Positions 1 through 8,230 of a DNA stretch of 64,000 bases are shown one piece after another (positions within the stretch are counted from its first letter, which is position 1; each line of letters begins with the position of its first letter). The stretch spans positions 62,001 to 126,000 of the forward strand of contig NZ_JABAIK010000011.1 in NCBI RefSeq assembly GCF_012641465.1, in the 5' to 3' direction. The position numbers were made by a program, and so were the translations under genes. Source of the DNA: Vibrio agarilyticus. Its GTDB lineage: Bacteria > Pseudomonadota > Gammaproteobacteria > Enterobacterales > Vibrionaceae. Under the pieces are notes generated by a model that was given only the letters and a program-made list of their open reading frames with translations, did not search any database and was not told the origin of the DNA.

Positions 1-1
1 G

Positions 2-1282
2 GCGCTTGAACGTGAAACTCCGGATGTTTTGGTGTCCGATATTCGCATGCCTGGCATTGACGGGATTGAACTCCTCAAACAAATTCACACCACTCGCCCA
101 GAGCTTCCTGTGATTATTATGACCGCGCATTCAGATTTGGATGCGGCGGTAAATGCCTATCAGCAAGGGGCGTTTGAGTACCTTCCTAAACCCTTTGATA
201 TTGATGAGGCTTTGGCGCTTGTGGAACGCGCAATTGCGCACCGCCAAGAGCTCAAACGTGAAGCCAGCACCGAAGAATTGGCCAGTGCCACGCCAGAAAT
301 CATTGGTGAAGCACCAGCGATGCAAGAGGTGTTTCGCGCTATTGGTCGACTCTCACGCTCTTCCATTTCAGTCCTCATCAATGGTGAGTCGGGCACGGGT
401 AAAGAGCTTGTCGCCCATGCGCTGCATCGCCACAGCCCACGCGCTGCCAAACCCTTTATTGCGCTAAACATGGCCGCCATTCCCAAGGATTTAATTGAGT
501 CAGAGTTATTTGGTCATGAAAAAGGGGCCTTTACTGGCGCCAATGCGGTACGCCAAGGTCGCTTTGAACAAGCCAATGGCGGAACACTTTTTTTAGATGA
601 AATTGGCGATATGCCGCTCGACATTCAAACCCGCTTACTGCGCGTTCTGGCTGACGGTCAATTTTATCGCGTTGGCGGGCACTCCCCCATCAAGGTCGAT
701 GTCCGCATTGTTGCCGCGACCCATCAGGACTTACAGCAACTGGTGGCCAAAGGCGATTTTCGTGAAGATTTATTTCACCGCCTCAACGTGATTCGAATTC
801 AAATTCCAGCACTGCGTGAGCGACGCCAAGATATAGAAAAGCTAACTCACCACTTTTTACTGCGCGCCGCAGATGAGCTGGATGTTGAGCCCAAAACGCT
901 GCATGCAGATACCAGCGAGATTCTCGCCCGTTTAGAATGGCCTGGTAACGTACGTCAACTTGAAAATATTTGTCGCTGGCTCACCGTAATGGCCAGCGGC
1001 AGTGAGATTTTGCCCTCAGATCTGCCCACTGAATTACTTGAAGAAAAGAAAGTGACCCTGACAAGTGACGATCAAGATTGGCAAGCGATGCTTGCCAGTT
1101 GGGCAGAAGATGCTCTCAGTTCAGGGCAAACCGAGTTACTCAATCAAGCTTTACCAACGTTTGAGCGCATTTTGCTTGAAGCGGCGTTAAGCCACACTAA
1201 AGGGCACAAGCAAGATGCGGCGAAAGTGTTAGGTTGGGGACGCAATACCCTAACCCGCAAACTCAAAGAACTTTATTCCTAG
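2..1282 (+). CDS. ntrC: Nitrogen regulation response regulator NtrC (5' end outside window)
   Basis: The reading frame is open from base 2, so the start lies upstream of the window; 426 codons are present and about 41 N-terminal residues are missing. What remains is the receiver domain with its phospho-acceptor Asp in VSDIRMPG, a sigma-54 AAA+ domain with Walker A GESGTGKE, the GAFTGA loop and Walker [12 protein letters not shown], and a C-terminal Fis-type helix-turn-helix ending [11 protein letters not shown]. The family, phosphorylated by NtrB, activates glnA and other nitrogen-scavenging promoters with sigma-54 RNA polymerase. glnA and ntrB are expected just outside the window. The TTG at 29 is only an internal codon. 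Confidence 0.95.
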   Translation, partial: ALERETPDVLVSDIRMPGIDGIELLKQIHTTRPELPVIIMTAHSDLDAAVNAYQQGAFEYLPKPFDIDEALALVERAIAHRQELKREASTEELASATPEIIGEAPAMQEVFRAIGRLSRSSISVLINGESGTGKELVAHALHRHSPRAAKPFIALNMAAIPKDLIESELFGHEKGAFTGANAVRQGRFEQANGGTLFLDEIGDMPLDIQTRLLRVLADGQFYRVGGHSPIKVDVRIVAATHQDLQQLVAKGDFREDLFHRLNVIRIQIPALRERRQDIEKLTHHFLLRAADELDVEPKTLHADTSEILARLEWPGNVRQLENICRWLTVMASGSEILPSDLPTELLEEKKVTLTSDDQDWQAMLASWAEDALSSGQTELLNQALPTFERILLEAALSHTKGHKQDAAKVLGWGRNTLTRKLKELYS

Positions 1283-1290
1283 TTCATTTT

Positions 1291-1442
1291 ATAGCCAAAC
1301 CACTTGAAGTTACCGGTCGGCGACCAGCGAGCAAAGCCTCTGAGCACTTGGTGAACATAGATCCACGATGTGATGAGGTTTGTGAGTAGGAGTCCCTTAC
1401 TTTGTAACGAAAAGCGCTGCAGCTTCAAGTAAGACGGGGATA
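1291..1442 (+). repeat. ERIC-like repeat, copy 1
   Basis: It begins ATAGCCAAACCACTTGAAG, carries the shared core AGCAAAGCCTCTGAGCAC and GATGAGGTTTGTGAG, and ends GCTTCAAGTAAGACGGGGATA. The two ends form an imperfect terminal inverted repeat. It lies between the ntrC stop codon and the ntrC terminator, so it is transcribed as 3' UTR. Confidence 0.85.
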
Positions 1443-1445
1443 ATC

Positions 1446-1474
1446 TGCTTGGCGATAACAGCGCCAAGCATTTT
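1446..1474 (+). terminator. Intrinsic terminator after ntrC
   Basis: The stem TGCTTGGCG pairs with CGCCAAGCA around a 7-base loop and is followed by TTTT. Confidence 0.8.
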
Positions 1475-1575
1475 AATATCAGCTCAATTGGCAACATTTT
1501 TCATTAACATATTGATTGCTCCAACTTCTCCACAACGCTCCGTTCAAATTACTGACATTTTCCATTGTATCTCTT

Positions 1576-1715
1576 TATACCCAAACAACTTGAAGATGCC
1601 GGTAGGCGGCAAGCGAGTAAAGCCTCTGAGCACTTGGTGAACATAGACCCACGATGTGAAGAGGTTTGTGAGAGCCTGTCAACAACGCTGCGACTTCAAG
1701 TAGGAAGGGTATATA
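1576..1715 (+). repeat. ERIC-like repeat, copy 2
   Basis: It runs from TATACCCAAACAACTTGAAG to CTTCAAGTAGGAAGGGTATA with the same internal core as the other copies. It lies directly upstream of add and keeps an open frame into that gene, which makes the add ORF look longer than it is. The rest of the 1283-1780 interval holds copy 1, the ntrC terminator and about 100 bp of AT-rich DNA with no clear promoter. Confidence 0.88.
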
Positions 1716-1780
1716 CTCAACTGGAGCGTCGCGAATACACCGCGGCCAATCATGCAATCCCCATACAACTGGATACAATA

Positions 1781-2785
1781 ATGATAACGAAAAACCTCCC
1801 GTTAACGGATTTACACCGCCATTTGGATGGCAATATTCGCACTCAGACTATTTTGGATTTAGGCCAACAATTTGGTATTGCCCTGCCTGCTGATACGGTC
1901 TCAGGCCTCACGCCCCACGTTCAAATTGTCGAAGCAGAGCCCTCTCTTATGGCGTTTCTTGCCAAACTGGATTGGGGCGTCGCCGTGCTCGGCTCGCTGG
2001 ATGCATGCCGCCGCATCGCATACGAAAATGTGGAAGACGCGCGAAATGCGCAAATTGACTATGCTGAGCTGCGATTTTCACCTTATTTTATGGCGATGAA
2101 GCACAATTTACCGCTGCAAGGGGTTGTTGAGGCTATCATCGATGGTGTCAATGCAGGAGTGCGAGACTTTGGTGTCAAAACCAATTTAATCGGCATTTTA
2201 AGTCGCACTTTTGGCGCTGAGGCGTGCCAAAAAGAGTTGGACGCTCTGCTTGCCTGCCATCAACATCTGGTTGCCGTGGATTTGGCTGGCGATGAGCTAG
2301 GTCAACCTGGTGAGCGCTTTATTAAACACTTTAATCAAGTGCGTGACTTAGGGCTGAACGTTACCGTTCACGCAGGAGAGGCAGCCGGTCCCGAGAGCAC
2401 GTGGCAAGCGATTCGCGAACTTGGCGCGACTCGCATCGGTCATGGCGTCAAAGCGATTCACGATCCAACGTTGATGGATTATCTTGCAAAGCATCATATT
2501 GGCATTGAGTCGTGTCTAACCTCGAACGTGCAAACCAGTACCGTTGCCTCTTTGGCAACGCACCCCATCAAACGTTTCTTAGAACATGGTATTCTGGTCA
2601 GTCTCAACACCGACGACCCGGGTGTTGAAGGGATTGAACTGCCTTACGAATACCAAGTCGCTGCCCCTAATGCGGGTTTGAGTGAAGCGCAAATTCGTCA
2701 GATTCAAATCAATGGCCTTGAGATGGCCTTTTTAAGTCGCAGCGAAAAAGCCGCGCTGAGCGCCCTTGCTGCGCAGCGAGGTTAA
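1781..2785 (+). CDS. add: Adenosine deaminase
   Basis: This 334-residue enzyme hydrolyses adenosine or deoxyadenosine to inosine or deoxyinosine in purine salvage. The zinc-binding HRHLDG motif is near residue 13, the catalytic HAGE motif sits mid-protein and SLNTDDP is near the C-terminus. The ATG at 1781 gives the usual Vibrio length and N-terminus ([18 protein letters not shown]). The frame stays open for 72 more codons upstream, but those codons lie largely in the ERIC-like repeat and show no family similarity. The gene is transcribed alone and convergent with hemN; the two share a bidirectional terminator. Confidence 0.93.
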   Translation: MITKNLPLTDLHRHLDGNIRTQTILDLGQQFGIALPADTVSGLTPHVQIVEAEPSLMAFLAKLDWGVAVLGSLDACRRIAYENVEDARNAQIDYAELRFSPYFMAMKHNLPLQGVVEAIIDGVNAGVRDFGVKTNLIGILSRTFGAEACQKELDALLACHQHLVAVDLAGDELGQPGERFIKHFNQVRDLGLNVTVHAGEAAGPESTWQAIRELGATRIGHGVKAIHDPTLMDYLAKHHIGIESCLTSNVQTSTVASLATHPIKRFLEHGILVSLNTDDPGVEGIELPYEYQVAAPNAGLSEAQIRQIQINGLEMAFLSRSEKAALSALAAQRG

Positions 2786-2822
2786 ACGCGGCATCAAGAA
2801 ATCAGCTTTCATTGATATCAGT

Positions 2823-2857
2823 AAAACAGTGCCCGCATCACGCGGGCACTGTTTTTA
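2823..2857. terminator. Bidirectional terminator between add and hemN
   Basis: The stem ACAGTGCCCGC pairs with GCGGGCACTGT around ATCAC, with an A tract on the left and a T tract on the right. The hemN stop codon lies within the right arm's T tract. Confidence 0.85.
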
Positions 2858-4246
2858 TATCACTCGAGAGAACTGCTGCTGGCGAGCTTTGGCGCGTAAA
2901 TAGCGGTCAAAGCACATGCAGATGTTACGAATTAATAACCGTCCCCGCAGCGTCACGACAATCGCACTATCGTCAAGACGCACCAAATCATCGCGGATAA
3001 AGGTTTGCAATAGCGCCAAATCCTCGGCAAAGTATTTTTCAAACGAAATTGAAAATTGCGTTTCAATGGCTCGAATGTCCAATTTGAAATTACAAATCAA
3101 TTGTTTAATCACTTCTCGACGAATAAGGTCATCCCTGTCAAGCGCGACCCCTTTCCACAATGCGTGGCGTAGGTCATTCACCTGAGCATAATACTTCTTA
3201 AGCTCTTTTTGGTTTTGTGCGTACACATCGCCAATCATTGAGATCGCCGAAACCCCAAAGCCAACCAGATCGCATTCACCTTGTGTCGTATAACCTTGGA
3301 AATTACGATGCAACTTACCCTCGCGCTGTGCCACTGCCAATTCATCTTGTGGTAGAGCAAAATGATCCATACCGATAAATTGATAACCAGCATGGGTTAA
3401 TGTGGCGATGGTATCTTGCAAAATGGCCATCTTTTCATGAGCCTGAGGCAGATCCTCATCTTTAATTTTGCGCTGTGCGGCAAATAATTGCGGCATGTGA
3501 GCGTAATTAAAAATAGAAAGCCGACCGGGTTGCATGACAAGCACTTGCTCTAAGGTTTGCGCAAAAGAAGCGGTGGTTTGCTTTGGCAGACCATAAATCA
3601 GATCAAGATTGGTCGAGCGGAAACCGAGCTGTTTAGCACGTGCTACCATCGCGATAATGAAATCTTCATCTTGTTCACGGTTAACCAAGCGCTGCACATC
3701 TTTGTTGAAGTCTTGCACGCCGATGCTCAATCGGTTGAAACCCTCTTTACGCAAGTGGTCAAGCACCGTCAATTCAATCTCACGCGGATCCACTTCAATG
3801 CTGATCTCTGCATCGTGGGCAAATTCAAATTCACTGCGCAATAAGCGCATTAAGCGTGAAATTTGACCTTCGTTTAAAAAAGTCGGTGTACCGCCGCCAA
3901 AATGCAGCTGGGTCACGTGGCGCCCTTGCAGCAGTGACGCTCGTTGACGAATTTCATGCTCAAGCACATCCAGATAGTCATCTGCTTTATGTGAATGACG
4001 CGTGATGACTTTATTACAACCACAGTAATAACAGAGTTGATGACAAAACGGGATGTGCACATACAGTGAGAGCGGTCGCTCTGGGTATTGCGTGCACGCC
4101 ATGTCGTAATCGGCAATCGTAAACGCCTCATGAAACTCGAGCGCAGTCGGGTATGAGGTGTAGCGAGGGCCAGAGTAGTTATATTTGTCCAATACGGCTT
4201 GGTCCCAAACGATTTGTTGGTCCAGTGGACGGCTCTGATTCGACAT
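2855..4246 (-). CDS. hemN: Oxygen-independent coproporphyrinogen III oxidase
   Basis: This radical-SAM enzyme converts coproporphyrinogen III to protoporphyrinogen IX without oxygen in haem synthesis. The Fe-S signature lies in PFCHQLCYYCGC near residue 65, giving the CxxxCxxC ligands plus a following Cys. HFGGGTPTFL and the C-terminal HemN domain are also present. I chose the ATG at 4246 (MSNQSRPLDQ, 463 aa, near the usual 457) because GGGAAG precedes it; an in-frame start ten codons further upstream has no support. It is the last gene of a minus-strand run after the DUF2489 gene and yihI. Confidence 0.95.
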   Translation of the reverse strand: MSNQSRPLDQQIVWDQAVLDKYNYSGPRYTSYPTALEFHEAFTIADYDMACTQYPERPLSLYVHIPFCHQLCYYCGCNKVITRHSHKADDYLDVLEHEIRQRASLLQGRHVTQLHFGGGTPTFLNEGQISRLMRLLRSEFEFAHDAEISIEVDPREIELTVLDHLRKEGFNRLSIGVQDFNKDVQRLVNREQDEDFIIAMVARAKQLGFRSTNLDLIYGLPKQTTASFAQTLEQVLVMQPGRLSIFNYAHMPQLFAAQRKIKDEDLPQAHEKMAILQDTIATLTHAGYQFIGMDHFALPQDELAVAQREGKLHRNFQGYTTQGECDLVGFGVSAISMIGDVYAQNQKELKKYYAQVNDLRHALWKGVALDRDDLIRREVIKQLICNFKLDIRAIETQFSISFEKYFAEDLALLQTFIRDDLVRLDDSAIVVTLRGRLLIRNICMCFDRYLRAKARQQQFSRVI

Positions 4247-4300
4247 GGTGATACTTCCCAATTCGTTTATTAACACACTACGGCGGTGCCGTGCGACGCA

Positions 4301-4789
4301 CTACAATTGCGTGATCGCTATCTGATCGTTCAACGGTTGAACCTGCTGTTGCAGCTGCTTTAGTTCTGCAACAATGGCATCGTTTAAACGAGACTCGGCC
4401 TTATGGCGAGTCAGATTTTGCTGCATACGGTCTTTTTTGCTCAGTTGGGTACGTCCATCGCCTCGCGCCATATCTTTGACGATATGATAGAGCTCTGCGA
4501 TAGCGGGGTATTCTGCGTCAAAATCGACACGCGCGTCTCCTTGGACATAATCCATGATGCAGTAAACGCGAATGCTGATCTCAGACAGATCGCACTGCCC
4601 TTGAATACCCGCCATACATAACGTATTAACACTGTCAAAAATGTTGGCATTGCGTTTTGCGATTGCCAATCTTTGCTGTTGCAGCTGCAACTCCTTTTGC
4701 TTTTTCAGTTGAAGCAGAAGGTAACCGGCGTACACGGCCAGTGCGAGCAAAATCAAAATCGCAAGCGCGGCAAGTAGGGTTACGTTCAT
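4301..4789 (-). CDS. DUF2489 membrane-anchored protein
   Basis: It encodes 162 residues with one N-terminal transmembrane helix (about residues 3-27) and then a charged, Gln-rich, mostly helical cytoplasmic region. The pattern matches the DUF2489 family, found in vibrios and relatives next to yihI and hemN; its function is unknown. The ATG at 4789 is preceded by AAGGAA; a TTG one codon upstream is an alternative. It starts just after yihI, so the two are probably co-transcribed. Confidence 0.75.
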   Translation of the reverse strand: MNVTLLAALAILILLALAVYAGYLLLQLKKQKELQLQQQRLAIAKRNANIFDSVNTLCMAGIQGQCDLSEISIRVYCIMDYVQGDARVDFDAEYPAIAELYHIVKDMARGDGRTQLSKKDRMQQNLTRHKAESRLNDAIVAELKQLQQQVQPLNDQIAITQL

Positions 4790-4795
4790 CAACGG

Positions 4796-5350
4796 TTATT
4801 CCTTGTAATCGCCAAAATCAAATTGATCAAAATCGGCAAGCAGTTCGTCGTCACTGCGCTTATTTGATGGCGTGCGAACGTCATCAAGCGGCGCTTCATC
4901 GTCGAGTACGTCCTCTTCAAACAGACCTAACTGCTTCATTAACGCCTCAATTCGATCCAGTTTCTGATCCACCACTTTTTGCAAACCAGCCCCTAAATGT
5001 TCACCAGCTTCAAGACGATCAAGCAATACATTCAGTTGCGCATCGTTTTCCAACATTGCCAACTCTTGCTCTGCCGACAAACGACGCTCTTGTTTGCTCA
5101 TCGGTTTGACCGCTTCCACAATCAATGGAATTTTCTTTTTGCTGCCCAAACGTGGGTCGCGCGCTTGCCCTTGGCCCGAGGCGCCACCGCTGGTGCCTTG
5201 TGAATGACGGCTGCCAGACTTCAAGCCTTTGCGTTTTTTCACGCGCTTACGCAAACGTCCTTCAACATCTGATTCGCTACGATTACGGGTGACAATGAAT
5301 TCCGGCGCGCCTAGCGCTCCCGGTTTTCTGCTTTTCTTCTTACGGCTCAC
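4796..5350 (-). CDS. yihI: Der GTPase-activating protein YihI
   Basis: The N-terminus is strongly basic (MSRKKKSRKPGALGAPEF, then RKRVKKRKGLKSG) and the C-terminus is acidic, ending DDELLADFDQFDFGDYKE, as in YihI. The family stimulates the GTPase Der (EngA) and so tunes late 50S ribosome assembly. It begins with GTG, and that start overlaps the TAG stop of the upstream methyltransferase gene by one base (TAGTG), so translation is probably coupled. The product is 184 aa, close to the family size. Confidence 0.88.
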   Translation of the reverse strand: MSRKKKSRKPGALGAPEFIVTRNRSESDVEGRLRKRVKKRKGLKSGSRHSQGTSGGASGQGQARDPRLGSKKKIPLIVEAVKPMSKQERRLSAEQELAMLENDAQLNVLLDRLEAGEHLGAGLQKVVDQKLDRIEALMKQLGLFEEDVLDDEAPLDDVRTPSNKRSDDELLADFDQFDFGDYKE

Positions 5351-5988
5351 TACTGGGGTTTCCTCAGTAAAATTACATCATTACCAATAAATTCAAGTTC
5401 GAGCTTATCGCGCTCGGCAAGAAAGGCAAAGGTGGCACGACTGAAAAAGATCACGTGAGTCGGATCATTTTTGTAGTGCCAGTTGGCAAACGCCTCAGCG
5501 TCGATAACCATTTTGGTCATCAGTCCAAGCCAACCGCCTGACTTCACTAAATTTAACCATTGTTGCCACACAATATCGGGTTGATAAAGGTGTTCAATCA
5601 CCTCTGTGGCAGTGACAAAATCGTACGTTTTGTCGAGTGCGGCGCGATCAGGATGATAATAAATATCATACAGTGCCACACGGTGGCCAAGTGCTTCCAA
5701 CATCACAGATAACGTTGGACCTGGGCCACAGCCAAAATCCAATCCCGTTGCGTTCTCACCCAATTTCTCGCTCAGTGGCGTAGCCAAGCGCGCTAAAAAC
5801 CGACGATAACCCGCATCCTCTGCGTTATTTTCATGCAAATCATAATGGGCTTTTTCGGTTTGAGCGTCTAGGCGCTGAAACTCAGGAACAAAGACCAAAT
5901 GACAACGCGTGCACTGCAAGTAATCACGGCGCTTATCACGATAAAACGGCGTAATATCAACGTGATGACATAATGGACACGCAGACAT
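5350..5988 (-). CDS. Class I SAM-dependent methyltransferase with N-terminal zinc-finger-like motif
   Basis: It encodes 212 residues. The N-terminus has CPLCHH and CTRC, a four-Cys zinc-ribbon-like pattern. The SAM-binding motif I, LDFGCGPGPTLSVM, is near residue 85, followed by FVTATEVIEHL, typical of the Methyltransf_23 group. Its substrate is unknown. The ATG at 5988 (MSACPLC) has AAGGAA seven bases upstream and is preferred over an ATG 11 codons further 5'. It is the first gene of a minus-strand run with yihI, the DUF2489 gene and hemN. Confidence 0.8.
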   Translation of the reverse strand: MSACPLCHHVDITPFYRDKRRDYLQCTRCHLVFVPEFQRLDAQTEKAHYDLHENNAEDAGYRRFLARLATPLSEKLGENATGLDFGCGPGPTLSVMLEALGHRVALYDIYYHPDRAALDKTYDFVTATEVIEHLYQPDIVWQQWLNLVKSGGWLGLMTKMVIDAEAFANWHYKNDPTHVIFFSRATFAFLAERDKLELEFIGNDVILLRKPQ

Positions 5989-6107
5989 AAAAACTTCCTT
6001 TACTCGGGGGAAGCGCAACATACCAGAAAGTGGCTCGCGAGGGCAGTCTCTTTGCTGATTTTTTCATCAATTTCGAAAAAAAGTCTAATACCTTCGAAGA
6101 TAAAAAC

Positions 6108-6142
6108 GCAAAAAGCGGCGAAAAATTATCGCCGCTTTTTGC
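6108..6142 (-). terminator. Terminator after the cytochrome c4 gene
   Basis: GCAAAAAGCGGCGA pairs with TCGCCGCTTTTTGC, a 14-bp perfect stem with a 7-base loop. Read on the minus strand, the T-rich arm and following bases form an intrinsic terminator. Confidence 0.8.
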
Positions 6143-6164
6143 TCAACTTGTTTTGCACGTTATT

Positions 6165-6785
6165 TTAGTGCAAACCACCAACATAAGCCGACAAAATGGC
6201 GATATCGTCATCACTCAATTTTTTCGCCACATCACGCATCATCGCGTTCATGTCATTACCTCGGCTACCATCACGAAATTTGACCAGCTGGGCTTCGATA
6301 TACTCAGCATTTTGTCCAGAAATTTTGGGGAAACCCGACAGAGACGTGCCGTTACCACGAGGGCCATGACAGGCGATACAAGCCGTGATGCCGCGCTCAG
6401 AGTCACCGGCGTTATACAACACCTCGCCAATCTCAACGGCATTGTCTGGGGTGGTGTTTTCGGAAATCGGCAATGATGCGTAGTAAGCTGCAAGATCGGC
6501 AATATCTTGCTCAGTTAATGGCATTGCCATGCCACCCATGACGGGATCGTTGCGGCCTTGCTTACCTGATGTGGCCATGGCTAACTTAAAGTCTTGCAGC
6601 TGTTTTTGCAGATAACCGGCATGCTGACCCGCCAATTTAGGGTAAGTGGGAAGAATGCTGCTTGAGCCATCAGCTCCATGACACGCAACACAGGTTTGTG
6701 ATTTGACTTTGCCAGCCTCGATATTTCCTTGAGCCCATACTGAGCAGCTGGCGAGCAGGCTCAAAATTAGCGCTAATTTCTTCAT
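6165..6785 (-). CDS. Diheme cytochrome c4, periplasmic
   Basis: It encodes 206 residues with a cleavable signal peptide (MKKLALILSLLASCSVWAQG) and two class I haem sites, CVACH near residue 32 and CIACH near residue 136. Each haem domain carries a distal Met region. This layout is that of cytochrome c4, which passes electrons to cbb3-type terminal oxidases in the periplasm. It is divergent from engB and has its own terminator. In vibrios this gene normally lies next to engB, as here. Confidence 0.92.
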   Translation of the reverse strand: MKKLALILSLLASCSVWAQGNIEAGKVKSQTCVACHGADGSSSILPTYPKLAGQHAGYLQKQLQDFKLAMATSGKQGRNDPVMGGMAMPLTEQDIADLAAYYASLPISENTTPDNAVEIGEVLYNAGDSERGITACIACHGPRGNGTSLSGFPKISGQNAEYIEAQLVKFRDGSRGNDMNAMMRDVAKKLSDDDIAILSAYVGGLH

Positions 6786-6991
6786 GACATTCCATTATAA
6801 TTATTAAGCTTCCAGTACCACAGTGCCGAGCAGCTGAATCGACTCTTTACCGCGTGCTTCATAACAACAGAAGTTGAACACGTCACAAGCACTCATGGTA
6901 TAATAGGCGACCTCATGCCGAGCACAGTTATTTTACACAAATTCACAAAAAAGTAATCAATCGACTACACAAAGTCGAGATGGAGTTAACA

Positions 6992-7630
6992 TTGAGCGTA
7001 AAAATTCATTACCAAAACACGCATTTCATTACTAGCGCCCCTGATATTCGCCACATGCCGGAAGATCACGGTATTGAAGTGGCTTTCGCAGGTCGCTCAA
7101 ATGCCGGTAAGTCAAGTGCGCTCAACCGCCTGACCAACCAAAAAAACCTTGCGAAAACCTCTAAAACGCCGGGACGCACTCAACTTATTAACCTGTTTAA
7201 AGTCCACGACCACTGTCATATTGTCGACTTGCCTGGGTATGGTTTTGCTCAGGTTCCGATTGAAATGAAGTTAAAGTGGCAAAAATCGTTGGGTGAATAC
7301 TTGCAAAAGCGTCAATCGCTGCAGGGGTTAGTGGTGCTGATGGACATTCGCCATCCAATGAAAGATCTCGACCAACAGATGGTGCGCTGGGCGATTGAAA
7401 GTCGCATTCCGGTGCAAGTGCTGCTAACGAAAGCCGACAAACTCAAAAGTGGCGCCCGTAAAGCAACGTTACTCAAAGTGCGTGATATGGCGGCCACGTT
7501 TGGTGGCGATGTGGCGGTTGATCTCTTCTCATCTCACAATGGCATTGGCGTTGATCACTTGCGCGCGAAGCTCGATAGCTGGTTCGCCCCTATGCTAACA
7601 CTTGACGAAGACGCGGCAGCTGACGAGTAA
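6992..7630 (+). CDS. engB: Ribosome-biogenesis GTPase EngB (YihA)
   Basis: It encodes a 212-residue essential GTPase of 50S subunit assembly. Visible motifs are G1 [10 protein letters not shown]2 around TPGRTQ, G3 DLPGYG and G4 TKAD. I prefer the TTG at 6992 ([10 protein letters not shown]) because GGAG lies six bases upstream and it gives the usual Vibrio N-terminus. The ATG at 6980 would add four residues but has no ribosome-binding site. A TATAAT at 6899-6904 with TTGAAC 19 bp upstream is a possible promoter. Confidence 0.93.
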   Translation: MSVKIHYQNTHFITSAPDIRHMPEDHGIEVAFAGRSNAGKSSALNRLTNQKNLAKTSKTPGRTQLINLFKVHDHCHIVDLPGYGFAQVPIEMKLKWQKSLGEYLQKRQSLQGLVVLMDIRHPMKDLDQQMVRWAIESRIPVQVLLTKADKLKSGARKATLLKVRDMAATFGGDVAVDLFSSHNGIGVDHLRAKLDSWFAPMLTLDEDAAADE

Positions 7631-7652
7631 TCCTTTCCATCGAATCCACTTT

Positions 7653-7698
7653 AACGCGCTTATTACTATTACTCACCCCATTGTATTGTAAGCGCGTT
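7653..7698 (+). terminator. Possible engB terminator or processing hairpin
   Basis: AACGCGCTTA and TAAGCGCGTT are perfect 10-bp inverted arms separated by 26 bases, starting 22 bases after the engB stop. Only a short T run follows, so termination is uncertain. Between here and Spot 42 (7699-7945) I see no other feature. Confidence 0.45.
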
Positions 7699-7945
7699 TC
7701 ACCCGTCTCATCTCGATGATCTCAATCTAATTTGTTAGATAAATGAAGTTAAATTACAGATTGTGAAATTTGGTTTTGTTTTTGAGATTCAATAACACGC
7801 GAAGAAACCTCTGCGCATTGACATCACAAATGCGTAATCCCGACCAAGTGGGGCAGTGCAATAAAAAAGAGGAAGAGAAATAATAGCAGTGTCATTGGTC
7901 TATTCAACAGCATGAATTTAATGATTTAAAATTTTCTTTGCCACA

Positions 7946-8054
7946 AGAAAAAACGCCCCAGTCAAACATCCTGACTGGGGCGGCTGAATCAGCCTAATCC
8001 AATAACGTGAAACAAAAGGTCTGAAAGATAGAACATCTTACCTCTGTACCCTAC
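7946..8054 (-). ncRNA. spf: Spot 42 small RNA
   Basis: Read on the minus strand, the RNA begins GTAGGGTACAGAGGTAAGAT and continues with TTCTATCTTTCAGACC, nearly identical to enterobacterial Spot 42. It ends in the hairpin CGCCCCAGTC...GACTGGGGCG followed by six T. Length is about 109 nt. Spot 42 is an Hfq-dependent, CRP-repressed regulator of sugar and central carbon mRNAs. The position between engB and polA matches the conserved locus in E. coli and vibrios. Confidence 0.97.
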
Positions 8055-8061
8055 GTCTTTA

Positions 8062-8089
8062 AATGTACAACATTTGGTCATAAATGCAA
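8062..8089 (-). promoter_or_regulatory. Spot 42 promoter
   Basis: On the minus strand TTGCAT and TACATT are separated by 16 bp, with the RNA 5' end about 7 bases downstream. CRP repression is known for the family, but I see no strong CRP palindrome here. Confidence 0.65.
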
Positions 8090-8170
8090 CCACTTTCTGT
8101 AGTATTTTTTCATTTCGATTCATCTAAACAACAAAAAACCACGATGTGAAGCAGATCCGCTTTTGCTGAT

Positions 8171-8197
8171 AAAAAAGCCAGCACTTGTGTGCTGGCT
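8171..8197 (-). terminator. polA terminator
   Basis: On the minus strand AGCCAGCAC pairs with GTGCTGGCT and is followed by six T. It lies 34 bases after the polA stop. Confidence 0.85.
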
Positions 8198-8230
8198 CAT
8201 GTTAATTGACCAAATTTGAATTAAAAATGT

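Noticed and set aside
1565-1780. 72-codon N-terminal extension of add through the ERIC-like repeat
   Set aside because: It translates repeat DNA, has no family similarity, and the ATG at 1781 gives the normal length.
6794-6822. TATAAT with upstream TGTGGT as cytochrome c4 promoter
   Set aside because: The -10 would overlap the ribosome-binding site and leave almost no leader.
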